From NCBI GenBank assembly GCA_013139755.1, contig WTAG01000235.1, positions 1 through 24,511 on the forward strand: a DNA stretch of 24,511 nucleotides. The letters are read 5' to 3'. The notes under the pieces were generated by a model. It was not told where the DNA came from. It did not search any database and saw nothing but the letters and a program-made list of their open reading frames with translations. Made by a program: the position numbers and the translations under genes. Shown piece by piece: positions 6,964-14,602 of the stretch (its first letter is position 1; each line of letters starts with the position of its first letter). The DNA is from Methylomarinum sp. (GTDB lineage Bacteria; Pseudomonadota; Gammaproteobacteria; Methylococcales; Methylomonadaceae).

Positions 6964-7752
6964 ATGAGTAAAACTATTAAAGAGTTTCTTTATGAAATAG
7001 ATATTTTGGGGTTTTCGTTCTTTGAAAATATTGTCCCTGTTGAAATGCTCAAGCAAATAAGTATTGATATTGAAACTCACCAAAAAAAATGTCAGCAGTG
7101 GCAAAGAAAAAATGGCATAACAGATGGTATGGAAGGCTGTGCTCATCATATTATCGGTCAAAACGATAGTTTAGATGATTTCTTGAATATGTTCTTTTTG
7201 GATGAATATATTCGATCATATTTTGATGATGGTGCATATATTCTTAATTCTTATGGCGCATTAAATAATCTTCCTTATTCTAAAGATAGTTATAAGCATG
7301 GACACCAATTTCATCGAGATGTAAGAACGTATGCTAGAGGATTTCATTTGATGCTTAATATGCTCGTAATGGTTGATGATTTTACTGTTGAGAATGGAGC
7401 AACTAAGGTCATTGCAGGAAGTCATCAAAATAAAGAGCGACCAAGTGATTTATTTATAGAGGAGAATACAAAACAAGTCACTGGGCTTGCTGGTAGTATT
7501 ATTTTATTTGACTCTAATCTGTGGCATTCTGCTGCACCCAATAATACAGAAGTCTCAAGAAAAGCAATTACACCAACTTTTACCAGAGCATTTATGAAAC
7601 AGCAATTGGATTATCCTAGAATGCTGGGGGAAGACTATCCTCAAAATGAAAAAATGCGTCAACTATTAGGCTATAATTCCCGCACTCCCAGCAACCTTGA
7701 TGAATGGTATCAGCCCCCTGAAAAACGAATGTATAAAGCTGGACAAGGATAA
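6964..7752 (+). CDS. Phytanoyl-CoA dioxygenase (PhyH)-like Fe(II)/2-oxoglutarate oxygenase
   Basis: This 262-residue PhyH-family oxygenase would couple 2-oxoglutarate decarboxylation to hydroxylation of a substrate. The metal triad is visible: HRD at His117 and Asp119, and LWHSAAPN with His188, with an Arg at 199 in the place that binds 2-oxoglutarate. NGATKVIAGSH (about 144-154) is the typical strand-turn before the second half of the barrel. I chose ATG 6964; a TTG at 6946 would add six residues rich in Cys and lacks support. PhyH genes in surface-glycan loci probably hydroxylate a sugar or its acyl decoration, but this one's substrate is unknown. The methyltransferase follows after two bases. 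Confidence 0.85.
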   Translation: MSKTIKEFLYEIDILGFSFFENIVPVEMLKQISIDIETHQKKCQQWQRKNGITDGMEGCAHHIIGQNDSLDDFLNMFFLDEYIRSYFDDGAYILNSYGALNNLPYSKDSYKHGHQFHRDVRTYARGFHLMLNMLVMVDDFTVENGATKVIAGSHQNKERPSDLFIEENTKQVTGLAGSIILFDSNLWHSAAPNNTEVSRKAITPTFTRAFMKQQLDYPRMLGEDYPQNEKMRQLLGYNSRTPSNLDEWYQPPEKRMYKAGQG

Positions 7753-7754
7753 TA

Positions 7755-8492
7755 ATGAGAGAACATAACGAAGAACATCAAGATAACAATCAAAGAAAAT
7801 ACGCTTATAACTTTGATTTTGATGTGATGCATGCTTATATGATGCAATCATTTGCCCCTTTTTTTATCAAAGGTAGTTTGTTGGAATTAGGGAGTTTTAA
7901 AGGGGATTTTACTAAACGATTACTACCTTATTTTGATGATATAACTTGTGTAGAGGCATCTGATATTGCAATTGAAGATGCAAAACAAAAAATAGTAAGT
8001 AGCGTTAAATTTGTACACTCACGCTTTGAAACAGTAGATCTTCCTGAGAAATATGACAATATTGTGTTAACTCATGTCTTAGAGCATCTTGATGACCCAC
8101 TTTTAATATTGAGTCGCATCAATAATGAGTGGTTAAAAGAAGGGGGGAGATTATTTCTAGTTTGTCCAAATGCAAATGCACCTTCAAGACAAATTGCTGT
8201 AAAAATGGGTTTGATTACACATAATTCAGCAGTTACTCCTGCAGAAGCTGAGCATGGACATCGTTGTACCTATTCTCTTGATACATTAGAAAGAGATGCC
8301 GTTGCTTCAGGATTAAATGTTGTTCATCGTTCCGGTATATTTTTTAAAGCGTTAGCGAATTTTCAGTGGGATAGGTTGTTGCAAACTGATATTGTTTCAA
8401 ATGAATATTTAGATGGCTGTTATAAGCTAGGCCAGCAATATCCAGACTTGTGCTCAAGTATTTTTTTGATGTGTGAAAAGAATAAAAAATAG
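7755..8492 (+). CDS. SAM-dependent methyltransferase (class I)
   Basis: This 245-residue Rossmann-fold methyltransferase has the SAM-binding glycine loop LELGSFKG (43-50), the acidic residue ending strand 2 (VEAS, Glu67), and VLTHVLEHLDDP (104-115), the post-II/motif III segment common to small-molecule and sugar methyltransferases. The C-terminal half is family-specific. It probably methylates a sugar hydroxyl or amine in the glycan, which is an inference from context. Its start is 2 bases after the PhyH stop. Its stop TAG is followed after one base by an ATG-TAA pair that opens the flippase frame, so it belongs to the same transcript. Confidence 0.87.
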   Translation: MREHNEEHQDNNQRKYAYNFDFDVMHAYMMQSFAPFFIKGSLLELGSFKGDFTKRLLPYFDDITCVEASDIAIEDAKQKIVSSVKFVHSRFETVDLPEKYDNIVLTHVLEHLDDPLLILSRINNEWLKEGGRLFLVCPNANAPSRQIAVKMGLITHNSAVTPAEAEHGHRCTYSLDTLERDAVASGLNVVHRSGIFFKALANFQWDRLLQTDIVSNEYLDGCYKLGQQYPDLCSSIFLMCEKNKK

Positions 8493-8505
8493 GATGTAAC
8501 ATATA
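8491..8505 (+). promoter_or_regulatory. Ribosome site and abnormal start region of the flippase gene
   Basis: AGGA (8491-8494) lies eight bases before ATA (8503-8505). The only ATG here (8494-8496) is followed at once by TAA (8497-8499) in the same frame as the flippase. The start is therefore either a rare AUA codon, or an original ATG frame with a nonsense second codon. Coding similarity to Wzx proteins begins right at this point. Confidence 0.55.
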
Positions 8506-9783
8506 AAAAAGTATATTTATAATTTCAATTGGCTTTTTATAGATAAAGTTATAAGAATTCTTGGTGGCCTTTTTATAGGTATATGGGTTGCTAGATACTT
8601 AAGACCGGAAAATTTTGGAATATTAAGCTATTCTATGACTTTTGTTTCTTTTTTTTCTTTTTTATCTAGCTTAGGATTACCTTCAATAGTAGTCAGAGAG
8701 ATTGTCAAAGATGAAGCCTCGCATGATAAAGTTATAGGGGCTACTTTTTATCTGAAACTTTGTGGTGGAGGAATAGCATTTATATTAGGTGCTATTATTA
8801 TTCTTTTGTTAAAGCCAGAAGATAATACTGTACAAGCTTTAGTGTTATTAATGCTTTTTGGGTATGTTTTCCAATCATTGGATGCGATAGATTATTCTTT
8901 TCAATCTAAAGTAATGTCGAAATACACAGTTATTTCAAGGAATATTTCTTTTATAATATCAGGATTATTAAAAGTATATTTTATAGTATATGAATATGAA
9001 TTAATATATTTTGCTTTAGCCTCACTTTTAGATATTGCTGTATCTTCAGTTTTTATGCTTTTGATATATTTTAAGCTTGGGAATAGTGTTAATAAATGGA
9101 GGGTTGATTTAGTAATTATAAAAAAACTTCTTATGTATAGTTGGCCTTTGATGCTTTCTTCTTTTTTTATAATAATATATATGAAGATAGATCAGCTCAT
9201 GATAGAAAATTTTTTAGATATGAAAAGTGTTGGCATATATTCTGTTGCAGTAAGATTATCTGAAGCTTGGTTCTTTGTGCCTACTATTATTGTATCTACT
9301 GTCATGCCTTATTTTATAAAGATAAGAGAAGTTAATAATAATTTATATCAATATAGACTTAAGCAGATTAATACACTAATGTTTTGGATGGCAATATCCG
9401 TAGGGATAATTACAACAGTTTATGGTGAAAATATTATTAATTTATTATTTGGACCTGAATACATGGAATCTTATTTGGCTCTTTCTTTAAATATATGGGC
9501 TGGTGTATTTGTATCTATAGGTTTAGCGGCTAGTTTATGGTTGATATCTGAAAATTTACAGATATATAGATTGTATGGAACTATGATTGGAGTTGTTTTA
9601 AATATAGCTGGGAACTATTTTCTTATACCTTTATATGGTATATCAGGTGCAGCAATGTCGACACTTATTACTCAAGGTTTAGGTCTTTGGGTTGTACCTT
9701 TATTTTTTAAACCTATGAGAGAATATATATTTATGTCATTTACATCAATATTACCATTTTATTTATTGAAAGGATATAAATGA
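8503..9783 (+). CDS. wzx: Wzx-like polysaccharide flippase (damaged or AUA start)
   Basis: This is an inner-membrane flippase of the polysaccharide biosynthesis/MATE-like (Wzx) type, which moves lipid-linked oligosaccharide across the membrane. The first ATG (8635) would give 382 residues, but the frame is open and clearly coding upstream. KKYIYNFNWLF followed by GGLFIGIWVARYLRPENFG is the conserved beginning of this family, including its first membrane segment. With that part it is about 427 residues, near the usual 410-480. Later segments are strongly hydrophobic, with about 12 membrane helices expected. No ATG/GTG/TTG exists for the full frame: the codon in place is ATA 8503, and an ATG at 8494 is followed by TAA. 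Starting at 8635 would remove about 44 residues and probably inactivate the protein. The gene is very AT-rich (13 of 60 GC at 9121-9180). Its stop overlaps the next start (ATGA). Confidence 0.82.
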   Translation: MKKYIYNFNWLFIDKVIRILGGLFIGIWVARYLRPENFGILSYSMTFVSFFSFLSSLGLPSIVVREIVKDEASHDKVIGATFYLKLCGGGIAFILGAIIILLLKPEDNTVQALVLLMLFGYVFQSLDAIDYSFQSKVMSKYTVISRNISFIISGLLKVYFIVYEYELIYFALASLLDIAVSSVFMLLIYFKLGNSVNKWRVDLVIIKKLLMYSWPLMLSSFFIIIYMKIDQLMIENFLDMKSVGIYSVAVRLSEAWFFVPTIIVSTVMPYFIKIREVNNNLYQYRLKQINTLMFWMAISVGIITTVYGENIINLLFGPEYMESYLALSLNIWAGVFVSIGLAASLWLISENLQIYRLYGTMIGVVLNIAGNYFLIPLYGISGAAMSTLITQGLGLWVVPLFFKPMREYIFMSFTSILPFYLLKGYK

Positions 9784-10667
9784 ATTTGGCGCCAATAGGC
9801 ATAATTACTTATTCAAGGATAGAACATTTAAGGAAAACTATTGATTCTTTAAAAAGAAATGAATTATCCAAACAAAGTGATTTATTTATATTTATTGATG
9901 GTGCTAAAGAAGGTGATGAAGATAAAGTAAATGTTATTAAAGAATATTCTTATTCAGTTGGTGGTTTTAAAAAGGTACATGTTAACGTAAGAGATATAAA
10001 TAATAGATTAGATAATTACTTTATAGGTATAGGGGGGTTATTACGTAAATATGGTAAAGTTATTTTTTTAGAAGATGATAACATAGTTTCTTCAGGTTTT
10101 TTAAAATACATGAATGATGGGTTAGACTTTTATAAGGGTGATAAAAGTATCGTAGCAATTAGTGGTTATAATGTACCTATGAATATTTCTGATGAGTATA
10201 AATATGATTATTATTTAAGTTGTTATTTTAATGCATGGGGATATGCAACATGGAATGATAGAGCAACCTTGGAAATTGAAAAGAATAATGATCAATATAG
10301 TGAGATTATTAATGATAAAGAACTATTTTCCAAAGTAAAAAATGTTCACCCTAAACTTATTGATAGACTTAAACTTATACGTGATGGAAAACTTAATGCA
10401 GGAGATTTTAGGCTTACTTATTATCTTATAAAGTATAATAAGTATGTTGTGAGGCCTATGAAATCAGTTGTAGATAATATTGGGCATGATGGAAGTGGGC
10501 TACATTGTGTTAAAAGTAATATGTTTGATCATGCTGTTTTAAGTGATGCTAAAATTATTTTTTATCGTAATGTAAAGTATAAAAAAGAATTTGATAAGTT
10601 ATTTTATAATTTCTTTAATCCAAAAAATAATTTTTTTTTAAAAATATTTAGAAAACTGAAAAAATGA
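9780..10667 (+). CDS. GNT-I-like glycosyltransferase
   Basis: This 295-residue GT-A-fold protein resembles the GNT-I-like group of bacterial glycosyltransferases. It opens with APIGIITYSRIEHLRKTI, shows FIFIDGA (37-42 region) at the end of strand 2, and has VIFLEDDN (94-101). The EDD (98-100) is the metal- and nucleotide-sugar-binding acidic motif, and FLEDD is characteristic of GNT-I relatives, where GT2 enzymes have DxD. FNAWGYATWNDR (about 150-161) is another segment common in these bacterial homologues. It is probably cytoplasmic and membrane-associated, with a basic C-terminus. The donor sugar is unknown. It overlaps both neighbours by ATGA junctions and shares their very low GC (16 of 60 at 10141-10200). 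Confidence 0.75.
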   Translation: MNLAPIGIITYSRIEHLRKTIDSLKRNELSKQSDLFIFIDGAKEGDEDKVNVIKEYSYSVGGFKKVHVNVRDINNRLDNYFIGIGGLLRKYGKVIFLEDDNIVSSGFLKYMNDGLDFYKGDKSIVAISGYNVPMNISDEYKYDYYLSCYFNAWGYATWNDRATLEIEKNNDQYSEIINDKELFSKVKNVHPKLIDRLKLIRDGKLNAGDFRLTYYLIKYNKYVVRPMKSVVDNIGHDGSGLHCVKSNMFDHAVLSDAKIIFYRNVKYKKEFDKLFYNFFNPKNNFFLKIFRKLKK

Positions 10668-11818
10668 AAGATAAGATAATTAGTATTTTAAAGAAAAATA
10701 AAAAAATATTTTTAATAGCAAAATCATTTCAATTTCTACAGACCGCATCCATTGCTAAAATTGATGGAAGTAAAAAAAAATACCCCAAAGTAATACAGCT
10801 ACCTATTACCTACAATTGTAATAGTCAATGTGTGATGTGTAATATATGGAAAATGGACCATTCTGGAGAAGCTGACGTTAAAGAGTTTTCTCGGTTCATG
10901 CGAGACCCATTGTTTAAAAAAGTTGAAGCTGTTGGTATCAATGGAGGTGAGCCTACTTTGGTAAGAAATTTACCAAATTATGTGGATGAGGTATTAAAAT
11001 TACCTAGTTTAAAATCATTAAATATTATTTCCCATGGGTTTGCTACTAAATCATTATTAACATCACTTGAAGTCATTTTTGGCCGATGTAAAGATAAAGG
11101 TGTTAGTTTTCATGTCTCGATATCTCTTGATGGTGTTGGTGAAATACATAATCTAGTTAGGGGGCGGAAAAGAGTTTTTGAGAAAACGATAAATACTATT
11201 GATACGATAATAAAAAATCAAGAAAAATATTGTGATAGTTATGATATTGGTTGTACTGTTGTTAATCAAAATGTTGACTACCTTATTGAGCTAGATACTT
11301 ATTCAAAAAGAAAAAACTATAATATTAAGTTTCGATTAGGCATTGATAATAAAAGAATAGAAAGCGATAAAATTCGTGAACAATATTCTGTTATATACAG
11401 CCCTTTGAAGCAAAGTGCCAAAGAATTCTTCCATTATCAAATATCACAAACTAAAGATTTAGTAAATCGATTCAAATATTATTCTATATTCTTCTGGTTA
11501 AATAGTGAACAACCAAAGAGGTTACTGGGGTGTACATGGAAAGATGAGGGGGTTACCTTAGATGCAAGAGGTGAGCTATATTATTGTGCTGTAGCAAGTG
11601 ATAGTATTGGAAGTTTAAGAAAAGATAAGGGGGAGTCTATATTCTTTAATGATAAGAATATAGACTATAGAAAAAGTATTATCACGAATAATTGTGATGG
11701 TTGTATTCATGATTATACTGGTAAAGCTGAACTTAAAAATATTCTAAAGTTCTTTATTGATACGATAAAGGATAGATTTGCTATGAAAATTTATCAATTA
11801 AAAGTAAGGTTTATTTGA
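10664..11818 (+). CDS. Radical SAM protein with C-terminal Cys clusters (SPASM-like)
   Basis: This 384-residue radical SAM enzyme has the CX3CX2C motif of the 4Fe-4S/SAM cluster in CNSQCVMC (Cys52, 56, 59), followed by GINGGEPTL (about 93-101), the SAM-contacting GGE. SISLDGVGEIHNLVRG (about 150-165) is the usual mid-barrel strand. More cysteines follow at 290 (LLGCTW), 308 (YYC) and in CDGC (344, 347), the layout of a SPASM/twitch domain that binds auxiliary clusters. SPASM proteins include peptide maturases and carbohydrate dehydrogenases or epimerases such as those of aminoglycoside pathways. Inside a glycan operon, sugar oxidation or epimerisation is the likeliest role, but this is not demonstrated. 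It is coupled to both neighbours by 4-base and 1-base overlaps. Confidence 0.85.
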   Translation: MKDKIISILKKNKKIFLIAKSFQFLQTASIAKIDGSKKKYPKVIQLPITYNCNSQCVMCNIWKMDHSGEADVKEFSRFMRDPLFKKVEAVGINGGEPTLVRNLPNYVDEVLKLPSLKSLNIISHGFATKSLLTSLEVIFGRCKDKGVSFHVSISLDGVGEIHNLVRGRKRVFEKTINTIDTIIKNQEKYCDSYDIGCTVVNQNVDYLIELDTYSKRKNYNIKFRLGIDNKRIESDKIREQYSVIYSPLKQSAKEFFHYQISQTKDLVNRFKYYSIFFWLNSEQPKRLLGCTWKDEGVTLDARGELYYCAVASDSIGSLRKDKGESIFFNDKNIDYRKSIITNNCDGCIHDYTGKAELKNILKFFIDTIKDRFAMKIYQLKVRFI

Positions 11819-12969
11819 TGAAAATAACTGTTATAGGTTGGTATGGAACAGAGACAATAGGTGATAGAGCTATTCTTGCTGGGTTAATTTCTTTTTTTAA
11901 TAAATCATTTAGTCAGTTTGAGCTTAAACTAGGTAGTTTATATCCTTTTTTCAGTGATAGAACAATTAATGAAGACCATAGTTTTTATAAAGAATTAACT
12001 AAAAAAAAATGTAATATAGAAATATTTAATTCAAAAGACTCCTGCAGCCTGCTCAATGCTATTAAAACATCAGACTTTCTCGTTATGGGTGGTGGGCCGT
12101 TAATGGATTTGAATGAATTATTTATGGTTGAATACGCATTTAAAAAAGCTAAGAAGTTTGGTATAAAAACGGCTCTTCTTGGCTGTGGTATAGGGCCTTT
12201 ATTCAATAAGAAATATAGAAAATCGGTATTTGAGATTTCGTTAAATAGCGATATTCATATTTTACGAGACAGGCAATCTAAAGAAAACTTAACTGATATT
12301 TATCATGAGTTTGGAAAAAAAATTGGAAAGAGTTCAATACACACAAGTTATGACCCTGCTGTTGAATGTGTGAATGAGTATATTCAACATAGTAATGAGA
12401 AACGACTAGAATATATTGCTATTAATTTAAGGGAATTCCCTCAAGAGTATAGCCAGGGTAATAGAAGTGAAGGTATCAATGAAGGGTTAAGAGAGTTTAT
12501 TAAAGATATTGCAGAAGAATTCCTTGAAAAAGAAATAAAATTAATTCCTATGCATTATTTTCATATTGGTGGAGATGATCGAGTTTTTTTAAATAATATT
12601 GCACTTGAGTTAAATTTAGAAAACATATGTGTGCAGAATAAAAATTTAAACCTTAAAGAAACAATAGATGTTTATAGCAAGGCTTATTTTAATATTGGTA
12701 TGAGGTTTCATTCCGTTGTATTGCAAACGATTGCAAGTGGTAGAAATTATGTTTTAGATTATACGGAACCTAATAAAGGTAAAATTAATGGTTTTCTAAA
12801 AGATATAGACAAAAATGGGTTTTATGATAATCGATATATTTCTTTGCAAGAAGATAAAATAAGAATGGATATTATTAATAATCTTGATGATACGTTTGTA
12901 CTAAATAATAATGATATAAGAAAAACATTAGCTATTTACACAGAGCTTTTATCTAGGTTAGGCAAATGA
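11818..12969 (+). CDS. Polysaccharide pyruvyltransferase family protein (WcaK/AmsJ-like)
   Basis: This 383-residue protein belongs to the polysaccharide pyruvyltransferase family, whose members add pyruvate ketals from phosphoenolpyruvate to exopolysaccharide sugars. MKITVIGWYGTETIGDRAIL is the family's N-terminal glycine-rich motif with N/T-x-GD. LVMGGGPLMD (about 89-98) and ALLGCGIGPL (about 119-128) follow, and the C-terminal half holds IGMRFHSVVLQTIASG, the very conserved RxHS/A segment. I start it at ATG 11818, which overlaps the radical SAM stop by one base (TGATG); a TTG three bases earlier adds only one residue. A few family members have other activities, so pyruvylation is likely but not certain. 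The stop overlaps an ATG (12966-12968) that belongs to a decayed gene. Confidence 0.85.
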   Translation: MKITVIGWYGTETIGDRAILAGLISFFNKSFSQFELKLGSLYPFFSDRTINEDHSFYKELTKKKCNIEIFNSKDSCSLLNAIKTSDFLVMGGGPLMDLNELFMVEYAFKKAKKFGIKTALLGCGIGPLFNKKYRKSVFEISLNSDIHILRDRQSKENLTDIYHEFGKKIGKSSIHTSYDPAVECVNEYIQHSNEKRLEYIAINLREFPQEYSQGNRSEGINEGLREFIKDIAEEFLEKEIKLIPMHYFHIGGDDRVFLNNIALELNLENICVQNKNLNLKETIDVYSKAYFNIGMRFHSVVLQTIASGRNYVLDYTEPNKGKINGFLKDIDKNGFYDNRYISLQEDKIRMDIINNLDDTFVLNNNDIRKTLAIYTELLSRLGK

Positions 12970-13104
12970 AAATTTAAATCACTACCTCTGACATCAGCGG
13001 TAGTGTAGTTCGGCCGGCTTATCGATTGCATCAACCTATCGGTATCGTAACTTGTAGTTTAACTGAGGTATTCCCCAAGATTATAAGGATTTATTATCTA
13101 CCGT
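12966..13104 (+). pseudogene. N-terminal remnant of a GT4 glycosyltransferase gene
   Basis: An ATG overlapping the preceding stop (ATGA) begins a frame reading MKI, stop TAA, then ITTSDISGSVVRPAYRLH. The intact GT4 gene just downstream begins MKILMINTSDINGGAARAAYRLH, so the match is clear over about 22 residues with a nonsense codon at position 4. Similarity fades after the His. This is a broken paralogous copy of the start of the next gene, left by duplication or by deletion of a former gene. Confidence 0.72.
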
Positions 13105-13156
13105 GATTCAAATAGAACAAAATCTACTCACTTTATTTGACGGAAAAAACATATGA
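13067..13156 (+). pseudogene. Possible C-terminal remnant of the lost gene before the GT4 gene
   Basis: From GGT at 13067 a 29-codon frame with no start codon runs to TGA at 13154-13156, including QDYKDLLSTVIQIEQNLL. Its stop overlaps the ATG of the GT4 gene (ATGA), the usual junction in this operon. That suggests it is the tail of a gene that once preceded the GT4 gene. It is in a different frame from the N-terminal remnant, so deletion plus drift is likely. The family is not recognised, and the call rests on context. Confidence 0.35.
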
Positions 13157-14382
13157 AGATCCTTATGATCAACACCTCAGATATAAATGGTGGAGCTGCA
13201 CGAGCCGCTTATCGTTTACATTGTGCTTTGCTGGAAGCTGGTATTGATAGCAACATGCTGGTGCAAGATAAAATTAGTGATGATTACAGTGTGATAGCGA
13301 GTGAAGCTACAATTCAGAAAGGACTTGCCAAGGTGAGACCTCACTTGGATTCTCTTCCAGTTCAATTTTATAAAAACCGTACTAAAACCTTATTTTCCAC
13401 TGCTTGGTTACCTTCTTTTGGTTTAGTCGATCGTATTAATGCGTTAAAGCCTGATGTAGTTCATTTGCATTGGGTTAATGGCGGCATGTTACGTATTGAA
13501 GAGTTAGTGAAAATTAATGTTCCTATTGTCTGGAGTTTGCATGATATGTGGGCGTTTACTGGAGGGTGTCACTATGATGAGCATTGTGAAGGATATAAAC
13601 AACACTGTGGAAATTGTAAGGTTTTAGTCAGCAATAAAGAAAATGACCTGAGTCGACGTATTCATAGCAGAAAGTCTAAAGTCTTTGATGGTATTGAAAA
13701 GTTAACCATCATTGGCTTAAGTCGATGGATGGCTGATTGTGCAGAGAGTAGTCAATTATTTGGCAATAAAAAAATCGTTAACTTACCTAATGCTATTGAT
13801 ACGGATATATTTTCTCCCTTTGATAAATCACAATCTAGAAAATTATTAAATCTACCAATAGATAAAAAATTGATTTTGTTTGGCGCTATGGGGGCTATAA
13901 GTGACCCACGGAAAGGTTTTCTTGAACTGAGTGCATCTTTATCTTTATTAAAAAGAGACGATGTGGAGTTAGTGGTATTTGGGAGTAGCCAGCCTAAGAA
14001 CTCACAAGGTTTTAGTCATAAAGCACATTACTTAGGTCATTTACATGATGATGTAACTCTGCGTGTTTTATATAATGCCGCAGATGTTATGGTTGTGCCC
14101 AGTTTACAAGAAAACCTGTCTAATGCAATTATGGAGTCATTAGCATGTGGAACTCCTGTGGTAGGCTTTGATGTCGGGGGTAATAATGATATGGTTGAGC
14201 ATAAAAAAAATGGATACTTAGCCAAAGTCGGTAACGAACAAGATTTAGCCAATGGAGTTGAGTGGGTGCTTAATGCGGACAATTATGTAGGACTTTGTGC
14301 TAATGCTAGAGATAAAGTTGTGTCTACGTTCGATAGTCGCTTGGTTGCAAAACAATATGTAGAGCTTTATAAGCAGGTTTAG
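13153..14382 (+). CDS. Glycosyltransferase family 4 (GT-B, WcaC-like)
   Basis: This 409-residue retaining GT-B glycosyltransferase is probably a peripheral membrane enzyme adding a sugar to the lipid-linked chain. The N-terminal domain starts MKILMINTSDINGGAARAAYRLH with the nucleotide-sugar GT4 glycine loop, then PDVVHLHW (about 99-106) and WSLHDMWAFTGGCHY (about 124-138), which is typical of WcaC-like enzymes. A Cys-rich patch (HCEGYKQHCGNC) follows. The C-terminal donor domain shows LPNAIDTDIF, GAISDPRKGF, and VPSLQENLSNAIMES-LACGTPVVGFD with the EX7E motif (about 320-328). A CGGA ribosome site lies 9 bases upstream. GC content rises again here relative to the genes before 12969. The donor sugar is not predictable. 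Confidence 0.88.
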   Translation: MKILMINTSDINGGAARAAYRLHCALLEAGIDSNMLVQDKISDDYSVIASEATIQKGLAKVRPHLDSLPVQFYKNRTKTLFSTAWLPSFGLVDRINALKPDVVHLHWVNGGMLRIEELVKINVPIVWSLHDMWAFTGGCHYDEHCEGYKQHCGNCKVLVSNKENDLSRRIHSRKSKVFDGIEKLTIIGLSRWMADCAESSQLFGNKKIVNLPNAIDTDIFSPFDKSQSRKLLNLPIDKKLILFGAMGAISDPRKGFLELSASLSLLKRDDVELVVFGSSQPKNSQGFSHKAHYLGHLHDDVTLRVLYNAADVMVVPSLQENLSNAIMESLACGTPVVGFDVGGNNDMVEHKKNGYLAKVGNEQDLANGVEWVLNADNYVGLCANARDKVVSTFDSRLVAKQYVELYKQV

Positions 14383-14400
14383 TGGCAATGCCTTAAGAAC

Positions 14401-14486
14401 TGTAGGGCGGGAAAAGCGATAGCGTTCCCATCACTATATATACTCAAGATGGGCACGGAGAAAAATTCCCCTTTGCCCATCCTACA
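14401..14486. repeat. Imperfect terminal-inverted-repeat palindrome
   Basis: The left end TGTAGGGCGGGAAAAG and the right end CTTTGCCCATCCTACA are inverted copies with three mismatches. Further inside, TTCCCATC pairs with GATGGGCA. This 86-base unit resembles the small mobile palindromes common between genes of gammaproteobacteria. It sits directly after the GT4 gene and before the Schlafen-like gene, at the edge of what looks like an insertion into the glycan locus. Confidence 0.65.
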
Positions 14487-14602
14487 CAAAAAACTATTAA
14501 TTTAATGGTATTGGGTATAGTGATAAAGGTTTAGGACAATTAATATATTAACAATTTGGAATTAAAGAATAAAAACCTGTTCATGAGACCTAGAAAAGAA
14601 AA

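Noticed and set aside
12997..13006. GCGGTAGTGT, close to the ops element that recruits RfaH, inside a small inverted repeat
   Set aside because: It lies mid-cluster inside the GT4 remnant, where it encodes SGSV, lacks the leading G and the rest of JUMPstart, and is not near the operon start; coincidence is likelier.
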